Positions 34,254 to 41,924 of a stretch of 64,000 nt of DNA are shown here, piece by piece. Position 1 is the first letter of the stretch; each line of letters starts with the position of its first letter. The notes beneath the pieces are model-generated. The model saw only the letters and a program-made list of their open reading frames with translations, had not been told where the DNA came from and made no database searches. The stretch lies in NCBI GenBank assembly GCA_964487605.1, contig CAZARU010000004.1:1-64000 (forward strand), read 5' to 3'. The translations under genes were made by a program, and so were the position numbers. The stretch is from JAJDAH01 sp964487605. GTDB lineage: Bacteria; Myxococcota_A; Polyangia; Polyangiales; Polyangiaceae.

Positions 34254-35957
34254 TCAATCGGCCCACTCCTGTTTCGCCCAAGTCAGTAGTTCCTCCTCCC
34301 GTGCCTCGATCGCAACGCGATCCCACGGCGGAATGCGACCAGCTACATCGACGGCGATCGCGAGCCCGGTCTTCAGGTACTCGCTGCGCTTCGATTCGGG
34401 CGCCTTCGCCCCCAGCGCCGAGTTCAGGCCCGGTGGAAGCAGCAAAAGGTTCCCGAGCCGATGCACGAACACGTCGGTCTCTGATGGCTCGCAAACGCCC
34501 TCGCTCTGCGGGTAGATGTGGTCGATCGACTTGGCTGCCGAGTCGCGCCAGATTCGGCCCCACTGCTCGTTGTCGAACTTCTGCCCGTTCTTCTTCGCCA
34601 AGTGGGTCTCGTACCGGAAGAGGAAGTAGCGCGCCTCTTCCTCCCATCCGTTGTAACAGTCGATGTTCCGAAGGCCATCAACGGCTTTCCCGATCGGGAA
34701 CGCTGCGCCGATGGCGAAGATGCGATCGCGGAGAACTTCCGCGCCCAGCTTCTTCGTGTAGCACTGCCTGGCCAGACGCACGTAGTCGCCGACCTTCGTG
34801 CGCGCGTCCGTGGACGTGCCCTCGCGGGCCGAGTTCCCGAACATACCGTAGACGCGGAACGAGACTCGCTCCCACGCAGACAAGAGATCGTCGCGATCCC
34901 CGTCCGTCAGGTCGTCGCGTAAGAGGATGGCGACTGCGAGTAAGCGCGCTTGGACGATGTCGGTCACACCGCCCCTGCGGCGGTCGGCTCTCAACTTGGC
35001 GACTGCCTTCGTGACATGGAGGACCCAGGTCGAGACCTCGACCGCGCCTTTCGCTGTGCCGGCGGCTGCGTTGCGAAGAACCTCGACAGATTTTTCCTCC
35101 CCCAGCGGGCGACCTGGTTGCAGCGGCGTGCGCAGCGTCGCGGCGAACTTGAGCGCCTCGACGCTGAGGCCCTGACGGGTACCCACGCACGAGTAGACGT
35201 CCTTCCAGATCCTGTGAAGCTCGTCGATCGTCTCGCTGACGTTGCCGGTGCTGGCCTCGAACGCGATCCCCATCAGGATGCTCTTCAACCGGTCGAACCA
35301 CGAGACAGCAAGCCCCCGGCTGTTCAAGACCTCGAACACGCTGTAGACGAGCGATTCGTCGCCTACCTCGTGTAGGATGAACTGCGTGCGGTTCTTGAGC
35401 ATCGCGAGGAGGTCGATCAGCGACTTCCCGGTGACCGTCCACCGCTTCACGAACCTCTCGCAGTCGTCCATCGCCCGGAGTAGCTCGCGATTGGCGAAGG
35501 TGCCACCTTCCTTCCACGGGACGTGAGCGCCGTCTCGAAGGTAGGTCAAACAGTGCTGGCTCGAATCGTGGTTCGTCTGCAACAACACGGGAGCGAGTTC
35601 GTCCGACTTCACCAAGAGCGCGCGAAGCTCGGCGCGAATCCCCTTCTCGGCGTCGGAGTCTCCGGCCGCGAGTTCGATCGCCTTCAATAAGAGGACGAGC
35701 GTGGTCAGCCGTTGCTGCCCATCCACGACGTCGAGCACATGGAACTCGTCCGAGCCGATGAGTCGGTCTTCACGGTGAAGGCCGACGATCGTCGCCATGA
35801 AGTGCGTGCCTCGCTTTGCGTGGGCTTTCCGAATGTCATCGAAGAGTTCTAATCGCTCTTTCCGCGTCCAGCTGTAGGCCCGCTGGTACTGGGGGATGCG
35901 GAACAACCGTCCGCTCAGGAGCTTGTGCAGAGTGAGGAGTTGGGGGTGGATGTCCAT
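34254..35957 (-). CDS. DUF262/DUF1524 protein (GmrSD-like type IV restriction)
   Basis: 567 residues from ATG 35957 (35975 possible). The N-terminus has IPQYQRAYSW and VVDGQQRLTTLVLL, the DUF262 ParB-like nucleotide-hydrolysing site. A helical middle follows. The C-terminal DUF1524 HNH-type part contains SIDHIYPQSEG and HRLGNLLLLPPGLNSALGAK. Proteins of this fusion restrict phage DNA with modified bases. It stands alone, convergent with the HNH remnant. Confidence 0.8.
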   Translation of the reverse strand: MDIHPQLLTLHKLLSGRLFRIPQYQRAYSWTRKERLELFDDIRKAHAKRGTHFMATIVGLHREDRLIGSDEFHVLDVVDGQQRLTTLVLLLKAIELAAGDSDAEKGIRAELRALLVKSDELAPVLLQTNHDSSQHCLTYLRDGAHVPWKEGGTFANRELLRAMDDCERFVKRWTVTGKSLIDLLAMLKNRTQFILHEVGDESLVYSVFEVLNSRGLAVSWFDRLKSILMGIAFEASTGNVSETIDELHRIWKDVYSCVGTRQGLSVEALKFAATLRTPLQPGRPLGEEKSVEVLRNAAAGTAKGAVEVSTWVLHVTKAVAKLRADRRRGGVTDIVQARLLAVAILLRDDLTDGDRDDLLSAWERVSFRVYGMFGNSAREGTSTDARTKVGDYVRLARQCYTKKLGAEVLRDRIFAIGAAFPIGKAVDGLRNIDCYNGWEEEARYFLFRYETHLAKKNGQKFDNEQWGRIWRDSAAKSIDHIYPQSEGVCEPSETDVFVHRLGNLLLLPPGLNSALGAKAPESKRSEYLKTGLAIAVDVAGRIPPWDRVAIEAREEELLTWAKQEWAD

Positions 35958-36042
35958 GCTTGCCGGTTCCGCCATGCAAAGTCGAAGGATCACGAATCAC
36001 GAGCGTGTGTTGGTTCCCACGACGTAGGGACCCCACCCGGCT

Positions 36043-36175
36043 GAGTTTCTCACGAGCTTTCCCCCCTTGGGGATGAGCGATTCTCAGAGGGGTTCCCCCC
36101 TGGCCTGGGCGAGTTTCTCACAAGCTTTCCCCCCTTGGTGAGGTGCTTCTCAGAATCATTCCCCCGTCGCGTGAC
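36043..36175. repeat. tandem 68-base direct repeats, IS21-type end
   Basis: GAGTTTCTCACGAGCTTTCC at 36043 recurs with one change at 36111, and the following TTCTCAGA...TTCCCCC part also repeats. Subterminal repeats like these are typical of IS21-family left ends. A fragment of istA follows at 36233. Confidence 0.6.
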
Positions 36176-36232
36176 CCGTTCGGCCACGACATCTCGAAGC
36201 CCCCGCGCAGGCCGCGGGGCGTGGAGGCGTCG

Positions 36233-36370
36233 ATGGCATTCCGAGAGGTCACGATGGTCGAGGTCAAGAAAGTGCTCTGGCAGTGGCTCGCCGGCGTGAA
36301 GAAGGACGACCGCCGGGACTCGGACCTCCCCTTGCCCGGCACGGTTTCGCAAACTGCCCCACGACGTTGA
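36233..36370 (+). pseudogene. istA (IS21-family transposase) fragment
   Basis: After GGAGGCGTCG an ATG begins MAFREVTMVEVKKVLWQWLA and GVKKDD, matching the first 25 residues of IS21-family IstA (HTH region). The homology ends and a stop occurs at 36370. The rest of the element is missing. Confidence 0.65.
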
Positions 36371-36391
36371 CCACTGACGGTTGCGAAACCG
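36340..36391. repeat. 12-bp perfect inverted repeat
   Basis: ACGGTTTCGCAA (36340-36351) and TTGCGAAACCGT (36380-36391) with a 28-base spacer, at the point where istA homology has been lost and before the HNH gene. It may be the end of a second small element or a recombination site. Confidence 0.5.
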
Positions 36392-36471
36392 TACCCGGGG
36401 GCTCACGCATGGGAGTGCAGGTTGTGGCTACCATCTCGTCGCGCACCATTCCCCGTTGTAGTGTGCCGCCC

Positions 36472-37251
36472 ATGTCCGCCACGATCGCGACCATCGACAT
36501 CCGCCGGTACCGGCTCCTCGCGGCCACGCGGCGCCCGAAGGATGTGATCGTGTGGAGCGCATCGACCCGACCGGCGAAGATCGCGAAGGGATCGCCGTTC
36601 TTGTTCGCGCTGCCGCCGCCGCACGACGCCATCGTCGGCTTCGGCACCTACGCCGGGTTCTCGGTGCTGCCGGACTGGTTCGTGTGCGTCGCGTTCGGCG
36701 ACGGAGTCGGCGTGGATGGTCTCGGCGATCTCCGTGCGCAGATCGGGGTGGTCGGCGGCGGGCCGGTCAACGTCGGATGTTGCATGATCTCGGAGGCCCG
36801 GTTCTTCCGGCGCGACCAGTGGTTGGCCCGGTGTGACGCCACGCGGCTGTGGCGATCATGCATGGCGCGCGTTTCGGACAGTCCCCACGCGCCCGTCGAG
36901 CAGCCCATCTTCCATGTGCAAGTCATCGACGCCTATTGCCGCAGGTGCGCCATCACGGGGGAGCGCTCGATCGGACTACTCGAAGCGACGCGGATCAAGT
37001 CGGATGGCAGGAGCGAAGTCACGAACGCCCTCGCGGTGCGAACCGACCTGCGCCGGCTCTTCGAAGCTGGGTACGTCACCGTAGACGAGGAGATGAAGTT
37101 CGTCGTGGGTCGGCGGCTCATCGCGGACGTGGAGAACGGCAGGTCGTATCTCAACCTGCATGGGAAGGCGCTCACGTTGCCGGTGACCAAGGCGGCCAGG
37201 CCGTCGCGGAGGGCGCTCGCGTGGCATCGGGAGCGCGTGTTCGTGGGGTGA
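36472..37251 (+). CDS. HNH endonuclease-family protein with lost motif histidines
   Basis: 259 residues from ATG 36472. The N-terminal part (GSPFLFALPPPHDAIVGFGT, FVCVAFGDGVGVD) and the C-terminal part (CRRCAITGERSIGLLEATRI, EVTNALAVRTDLRRLFEAGY, VTVDEEMKFVVGRRL) match COG3440-type HNH nucleases. In those, the catalytic HI and the LHRLFD histidine are conserved; here they are Arg174 and Arg194, while the Asn is kept. The protein therefore probably binds but does not cut, or has changed function. Confidence 0.75.
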   Translation: MSATIATIDIRRYRLLAATRRPKDVIVWSASTRPAKIAKGSPFLFALPPPHDAIVGFGTYAGFSVLPDWFVCVAFGDGVGVDGLGDLRAQIGVVGGGPVNVGCCMISEARFFRRDQWLARCDATRLWRSCMARVSDSPHAPVEQPIFHVQVIDAYCRRCAITGERSIGLLEATRIKSDGRSEVTNALAVRTDLRRLFEAGYVTVDEEMKFVVGRRLIADVENGRSYLNLHGKALTLPVTKAARPSRRALAWHRERVFVG

Positions 37252-37275
37252 GTCGAATCCCGGTGAACCACCCAG

Positions 37276-37314
37276 AAAAAAGGACAACGCCAGGAATCGT
37301 CACCCCTGGCGTTG
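37276..37314 (-). terminator. intrinsic terminator of the minus-strand small genes
   Basis: CAACGCCAGG and CCTGGCGTTG form a hairpin with a 10-base loop. On the minus strand it is followed by a run of six T. This is the clearest rho-independent terminator in the window and ends the transcript of the two small membrane-protein genes. Confidence 0.8.
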
Positions 37315-37339
37315 AACTGGAAGCAGAGTCTTTCACTGC

Positions 37340-37411
37340 CTACTTGTTGAACGCGGCCAACACGAAACGTGCGCCGAGCATGACGCCTACCAGAAAGAGA
37401 ATCACAGGCAT
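37340..37411 (-). CDS. 23-residue membrane peptide
   Basis: MPVILFLVGVMLGARFVLAA and FNK, preceded by AGGAGGG seven bases upstream, an unusually strong ribosome binding site. Its ATG overlaps the stop of the preceding gene (TAATG). It is followed by an intrinsic terminator. These signals support translation of this very small hydrophobic peptide; toxin-like or regulatory roles are possible. Confidence 0.6.
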   Translation of the reverse strand: MPVILFLVGVMLGARFVLAAFNK

Positions 37412-37629
37412 TAGGTGCCCTCCTGCGGCAGCGCGAGCATGAATTCACGAGCGGCACCTGCCGGCATGTAGATCACGGCTGCCGAAAACAGAGCGCGATC
37501 AATCTTCAGTTGGTTAGCGGCTTGCAGAACTGCTTCCGCCTCTTTGGGTTTGATGGCGGCTGCGATACCTCCACCGATGAAGCCGAGGCCGAGCCATACG
37601 AATGGGATCACGTTGGGTTTCTTTCTCAT
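37411..37629 (-). CDS. 72-residue membrane-anchored protein
   Basis: From ATG 37629: MRKKPNVIPFVWLGLGFIGG then GIAAAIKPKEAEAVLQAANQ and a helical end (GAAREFMLALPQEGT). A TTG start at 37761 would add a Cys-containing leader (ELCVACAGTLLASVICVALR). One or two membrane helices. It is co-transcribed with the 23-residue peptide and divergent from the AAA+ regulator gene at 37790, so that regulator may control it. Confidence 0.55.
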   Translation of the reverse strand: MRKKPNVIPFVWLGLGFIGGGIAAAIKPKEAEAVLQAANQLKIDRALFSAAVIYMPAGAAREFMLALPQEGT

Positions 37630-37755
37630 GGCCCGTTTTTCGGAGTCGTCACCAGGGGGCCCGCGCAAGGCGACGCAAATCACAGAAGCAAGCAGCGTGC
37701 CGGCGCACGCCACGCATAGTTCTGCTGCTTTTCGCGGTTGAGGGCGCCGTGGACT

Positions 37756-37789
37756 ACTCAAAAAACTAGTTCCAGTATACCAATAGCTA
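37756..37789. promoter_or_regulatory. AT-rich divergent promoter region
   Basis: The stretch CAAAAAACTAGTTCCAGTAT followed by ACCAATAGCTA is unusually AT-rich here. On the minus strand TATACT, and on the plus strand TATACC, can serve as -10 elements. The plus-strand one would start transcription at or next to the GTG at 37790, giving a leaderless message. No -24/-12 sigma-54 element is seen. Confidence 0.35.
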
Positions 37790-39376
37790 GTGGGCAGGAC
37801 GGTTCTCTTTCATGTTGTCGCTCCGGGACGGACCTTATCTGTACCGGAGATACGAACGCTCCTGAGCGGAGGTAAGGACCTACCGCCGCCCCCGAGCGAA
37901 GTCGTGCTCGTGTTTGCATCCTCGGCAAGGGCAGATGCGAACCGAATGCGGACGGCGCTGCTCAACGGCAGGTCCAAGAGGAAAGTCTCGCTGCTCGAAC
38001 TTCACGGCGAATTGGACCCCAGACAACTCGCGCCTGTCCGACAAACCGTCCGACCCGCCATCGTCGGTTGGCTTGACGACATGGCGGGAAAGGCGGCCAG
38101 CCTCGATGTTCTCGTTTCAGTAGAAGGAGGTCGCTACGTCCACTGGGCGGCCGTTCTTGAAGCCTTCGAGGCCAACGCGGATCGATTCCGAAGGCTGGGC
38201 ATGCTCTCTCGCGTGGGTAGCGAACATTCAACAGCATTTCGCGTCGAGACGGTAACCAGCGACGGCGGGCTCCGTTCGCCTGATTTCGTTGTCGAGAGCC
38301 TTCGTTGCCTTCCGGCAGGCTATCCAGTCCTGCTCATCGGGCCGACCGGTTGTGGCAAGAGCGTCACCGCTAGGAAGCTGCACGACCGGTGGAGTGTGGA
38401 GCAGGCAAGGAAAGGGCCGTTCATTCAGCTAAACTGTGCCGCACTTCCTTCGGGATTGGTGGAGAGCGAACTGTTCGGCTACGAGGAAGGATCTCACGGA
38501 ACCGCCAAGTCGAGTTCGCCAGGGCTGATCGAAGGCGCTGCTGGCGGGACGGTGTTCCTCGACGAGATCGGAGAACTGCCGATGTCTGTTCAGGCGAAGC
38601 TGCTCGTGGCGTTGGATTCCGACGCCAGGTCTGGCCATCTCACGATTCGTAGAATCGGCGCGAGGTCAGCGCGAACAGTAGATGCCCGCCTCGTTTTGGG
38701 GACCAATCGCGACCTTCACGGCATGACAACTCGTGGGGAGTTTCGTCTCGACCTCTTGGGTCGCATCAAGACCCACACAATTGACCTTCCGGCCTTATCG
38801 CGGACTCCGCACCGAATTCTCCCGGCGTACATCGGCCACATCCAGGAAGCATCCGCTCGCTACCCCAAGAACGTGCGGTTCGCCCTTACGCCCAAAGCCC
38901 ATGAACTGTTGCGTTCGTTCTCGGCTTCCACCGAAGCGTCCTGGGTCTGGAACTATCGGGACGTTGAACAGTCCGCACACCAGTTGACCTTTGCGGCATT
39001 GCGTCGCGGGAAACCAACAAGCGAACACGTCTTCTGGGTGGAAGCGGCGGATGTTGAGGAGGAAATCGGACGGCTATCCCGCGAGTGGCGCAAACACGCT
39101 AATGAGGCGGCTTCAAGTTCGGACGAATGGGCGCCACTCCGTCTTGCCCTCGATGATGGAGAGGTGGGTCGGTTGACGCTCTTGCAACGGCACGAGGCGC
39201 TCTGGCTACTAAGGGCACGGGAAGGAACGACAAGTCGAGCAGCCGCATGGAGATGGCTAGTCGAGCGGAACGTGTACAAGTCCACATCGCGAAAGAGCGA
39301 CGCACAGACACCTGACACGGCGCGTTTTGACGCTCGATGGAAGAAGTATTTTGCGTCGGGTGCACGGTCGCGCTGA
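37790..39376 (+). CDS. NtrC-like AAA+ regulator with degenerate GAFTGA loop (RtcR-like architecture)
   Basis: 528 residues from GTG, with no ribosome binding site visible. Residues 1-150 form an alpha/beta sensor-like domain (VLFHVVAPGRTLSVPEIRTL) similar in placement to the CARF-type sensor of RtcR. The AAA+ domain has Walker A GPTGCGKS (about 183), ESELFGYEEGSHGTA where GAFTGA is expected (about 232), and GGTVFLDEIGELP (about 253). Loss of GAFTGA means contact with sigma-54 is unlikely. The C-terminal part has no clear Fis HTH. It may be an ATP-driven switch for the divergent membrane peptides or an unknown partner. Confidence 0.7.
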   Translation: MGRTVLFHVVAPGRTLSVPEIRTLLSGGKDLPPPPSEVVLVFASSARADANRMRTALLNGRSKRKVSLLELHGELDPRQLAPVRQTVRPAIVGWLDDMAGKAASLDVLVSVEGGRYVHWAAVLEAFEANADRFRRLGMLSRVGSEHSTAFRVETVTSDGGLRSPDFVVESLRCLPAGYPVLLIGPTGCGKSVTARKLHDRWSVEQARKGPFIQLNCAALPSGLVESELFGYEEGSHGTAKSSSPGLIEGAAGGTVFLDEIGELPMSVQAKLLVALDSDARSGHLTIRRIGARSARTVDARLVLGTNRDLHGMTTRGEFRLDLLGRIKTHTIDLPALSRTPHRILPAYIGHIQEASARYPKNVRFALTPKAHELLRSFSASTEASWVWNYRDVEQSAHQLTFAALRRGKPTSEHVFWVEAADVEEEIGRLSREWRKHANEAASSSDEWAPLRLALDDGEVGRLTLLQRHEALWLLRAREGTTSRAAAWRWLVERNVYKSTSRKSDAQTPDTARFDARWKKYFASGARSR

Positions 39377-39386
39377 GCCTCACTTC

Positions 39387-40259
39387 CTAATGGCGAGCGT
39401 CCGTCGGCTCGGCGACAAGGTTCTGGTTGATATGGGTCAGTCGATTCAGCGAGATCCTGGCGTACCGCATCGTTCGAATCACAGCGGGCGTCGCGATTGC
39501 TCCGACGAACCAACACGCCATGTGTTCGTTAGGGCTTTGGTCGAACGCTCGCCAGCCGTCGGGCTGTGGAACTGAGAGGTATAGCAGCCGGCCGCCCACG
39601 GCGGGATGGCAGATGTCGCTTAGCAACCCATACATTGCCTTCATTGCTCCTGCTGGCGGCTCGTCTTCAGCCACCGCGGCGTCAAGCACACTAATGAAAT
39701 CGAGCACATTCTTTGCCTGAATGGGCGAAGTCGGCGTCCGATCACCCTCGGCGTACTCAGTCAGTAGTGACTTGAGATCGGCACCGCCTTGGAACCATTT
39801 CGCCCAATCGAATCGCCCGCCAAGAACCGCCTTGGTGAGTGTTTCCTGGAAGTTGCGCTGTTCAATCTCTGATTCGACACCGCGCTGAAGCTGCTTCATC
39901 AATCTTTGCTCGTAGAAAACTATTGCTCCCGAAAACTCCATGCACGCGCGGGTGACGAGGCCCAGGTCTAACAGCCGGAGGGCGTTGATGTGCTCGATCA
40001 CGCTGCAATAGAGGTCGGCGAGTCGTCGCGTATAGCTTGTTTGGATGCTAGATACTTGGTTCTGGATTCGCTCGACTGGGGTCGCGCCCATTGCGATGGC
40101 TGTTTCGGGAAGCGCGAACCGAACTCCCTTCCTATACACTGAGCAGTATTCGGCGACCCGTTGCTCCAACTCCGGAAGAGAATTGCGAGCGTTTGGGTTG
40201 TGGCGGCTCACGACTTCAACCACGACAGGGTTTAGAGTCGGCGGTTTCCATTCCGTCAT
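39387..40259 (-). CDS. helical protein of unknown function (DUF5677-like?)
   Basis: The ATG at 40257-40259 has GGAGG six bases upstream. The 290-residue product is mostly helical with YGLLSDICHPAVGGRLLYLS near the end of the core, which resembles proteins such as DUF5677 (xxxxSxxxHPxxxG). No signal or membrane segment. It is convergent with the AAA+ regulator, ten bases away. A phage-response role is possible given the neighbourhood. Confidence 0.55.
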   Translation of the reverse strand: MTEWKPPTLNPVVVEVVSRHNPNARNSLPELEQRVAEYCSVYRKGVRFALPETAIAMGATPVERIQNQVSSIQTSYTRRLADLYCSVIEHINALRLLDLGLVTRACMEFSGAIVFYEQRLMKQLQRGVESEIEQRNFQETLTKAVLGGRFDWAKWFQGGADLKSLLTEYAEGDRTPTSPIQAKNVLDFISVLDAAVAEDEPPAGAMKAMYGLLSDICHPAVGGRLLYLSVPQPDGWRAFDQSPNEHMACWFVGAIATPAVIRTMRYARISLNRLTHINQNLVAEPTDARH

Positions 40260-40335
40260 CGCTAACCTCCGGAGCAAGCCACGTTTGATGCAGGAACAAT
40301 AGCTAAGATGGGACCATCATCCCGATGTCGATCCC

Positions 40336-41031
40336 CTAGACTGCGTTTGGATGGTGTGCGTACTCCGCCAACCACTGCTTCCTCACCGCGAAGTCCGGCA
40401 TCGCCCGCTCGACACGCGTCCAGAACTCCGGCGTGTGGTGCGGTACCCGCAGGTGCACCAGCTCGTGCACCGCGATGTACTCGACGATGTGTGGCGGGAG
40501 CAGGATCGATCGCCAGTGGAAGTACAGCTTCGCCCCGCGACCGCAGGACCCCCATCGGTAGCCGAGATCCTGCACCACGACGCCGCCGGACTCGACGCCG
40601 ACGCGCCCCTCGAAGCGGCGGATGCGGTCGGCGAGCCACGGCCGGGCGTGCTCGACGTACCACGTCACCATGTGCTCTTGCCCTCGGGCAGCGGCGTCAC
40701 GTCGCATCTTGAAGCGGCCGTGTTCGAGCTTCACCGCCGTGCTCTGGTTCGCTACGAGCAGTAGCCGGTAGCTTCGGCCGAGGTACGGGAAGCCCTCGCC
40801 GTTCACATACTGCTTCGCGGGCGTGTCGCTGCGGAGCGCTTCCTTCTGCGCGAGCTTGGTGAAGATCCAGAATCGCTTCTCGCGAACGAAGTCCGCCATC
40901 TTCCGCTCGGGGTACGTGTCGGGTGCGGAGAGCACCAGCTCGCCGCCGCGGTCCACGGTGATCTGGACCGTCCGGCGGCGGGGGCTGCGGCGTACCTCGA
41001 AGCGCAGGTCTCCGACGACGAGATTCATCAT
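40336..41031 (-). CDS. YgjP-like metallopeptidase (DUF45)
   Basis: 231 residues. YIAVHELVHLRVPHHTPEFW is the HExxH-type zinc site with the later His of the SprT/M48-like YgjP family, preceded by LGYRWGSCGRGAKLYFHW. N-terminal beta-rich domain (TVQITVDRGGELVLSAP). Genes of this family are very often joined to type I restriction-modification operons, as here. Its ATG overlaps the end of the preceding gene. Confidence 0.8.
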   Translation of the reverse strand: MMNLVVGDLRFEVRRSPRRRTVQITVDRGGELVLSAPDTYPERKMADFVREKRFWIFTKLAQKEALRSDTPAKQYVNGEGFPYLGRSYRLLLVANQSTAVKLEHGRFKMRRDAAARGQEHMVTWYVEHARPWLADRIRRFEGRVGVESGGVVVQDLGYRWGSCGRGAKLYFHWRSILLPPHIVEYIAVHELVHLRVPHHTPEFWTRVERAMPDFAVRKQWLAEYAHHPNAV

Positions 41032-41924
41032 CGTTCCGCGTGCGCGCCTGTTGAACGGCCTGCGACGAACCAGGTGATTCCAGCTGCCGCAAGCGTTGCG
41101 GCGATCCTTGCGGCTAGGAAGGCTTCGGTGCGACCGCCTTCGGCACTCAACTCATGCGAGTCCTCCAAGTCTGCCGGAGAGTCTAAGTGTGGCAGCGTGC
41201 TACATACCGCTGAATCGAGGTATTCTAGTTGCGAAACGATTTCGGTCCGTTGCGTCCCGTGGCTCTCGATGAGTTCGTTCAGTCGCTCCATTAGCGGTTT
41301 CTGGATCACGCGAGCTGGCTTCGACAATCCAACGCCGGAAGCGCCCGGCGAATGGAAGCCCCAACGGCGGTGGGTCCCAAGGTCCCTCGCCAGCGGGAAC
41401 GTGCTGCGTTCGACGAGGCGTTTCGCTCTGGTGTTGCTCCACAGATCGGCGCGGCGAGCGAAGCACGGAGCCGCGTAGCAGACGTCGGCGCGAACGCCCG
41501 CGGGGCCGGGCTTGTTGATCGCACGGTCCAACTTGCGAAGCCGGCGCTGCTGCTCTCTGTCTGTTCGCAGGCAGTACCATGTGCCGACGGTCGGGTTCTG
41601 ATGTCGCGGCGCAGTCCCCGTGTCGTAAACCATGCAGCGCTTTGTCTGCACGAGCAAGTTCACGGAAAACGATACTCGGCCAGGGGTCGGCACCAGCCGT
41701 CGCAGGCCGGCGGCTACGAGCAGGCCCTGTAGCGGAATGCCTGGCTTTCGGCGTCTGCGCACGAGCTTCCAGTACGTTGCGCCCGCGCTCAGTGCGCAAT
41801 CGATGCCCATCTGGTGCTCCAGCACCTGACCCGGACTCCAGAGCCGCCCCGGCGCCCCCAAAAGCTCCAAGTAGAGTGGAATCTCATACTCCTTCTCCTC
41901 GAACTCGCTCCAACTACAACCCAT
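41028..41924 (-). CDS. unknown protein within the type I RM operon
   Basis: 298 residues starting MGCSWSEFEEKEYEIPLYLE, overlapping the end of hsdR by 11 bases and the metallopeptidase start by four. The N-terminal part (PGQVLEHQMGIDCALSAGAT) looks like a conserved cytoplasmic domain, the C-terminal 60 residues are helical, and the end is a hydrophobic helix (FLAARIAATLAAAGITWFVA) that could be a membrane anchor. I do not recognise the family. Tight coupling suggests an accessory role in restriction. Confidence 0.6.
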   Translation of the reverse strand: MGCSWSEFEEKEYEIPLYLELLGAPGRLWSPGQVLEHQMGIDCALSAGATYWKLVRRRRKPGIPLQGLLVAAGLRRLVPTPGRVSFSVNLLVQTKRCMVYDTGTAPRHQNPTVGTWYCLRTDREQQRRLRKLDRAINKPGPAGVRADVCYAAPCFARRADLWSNTRAKRLVERSTFPLARDLGTHRRWGFHSPGASGVGLSKPARVIQKPLMERLNELIESHGTQRTEIVSQLEYLDSAVCSTLPHLDSPADLEDSHELSAEGGRTEAFLAARIAATLAAAGITWFVAGRSTGAHAER

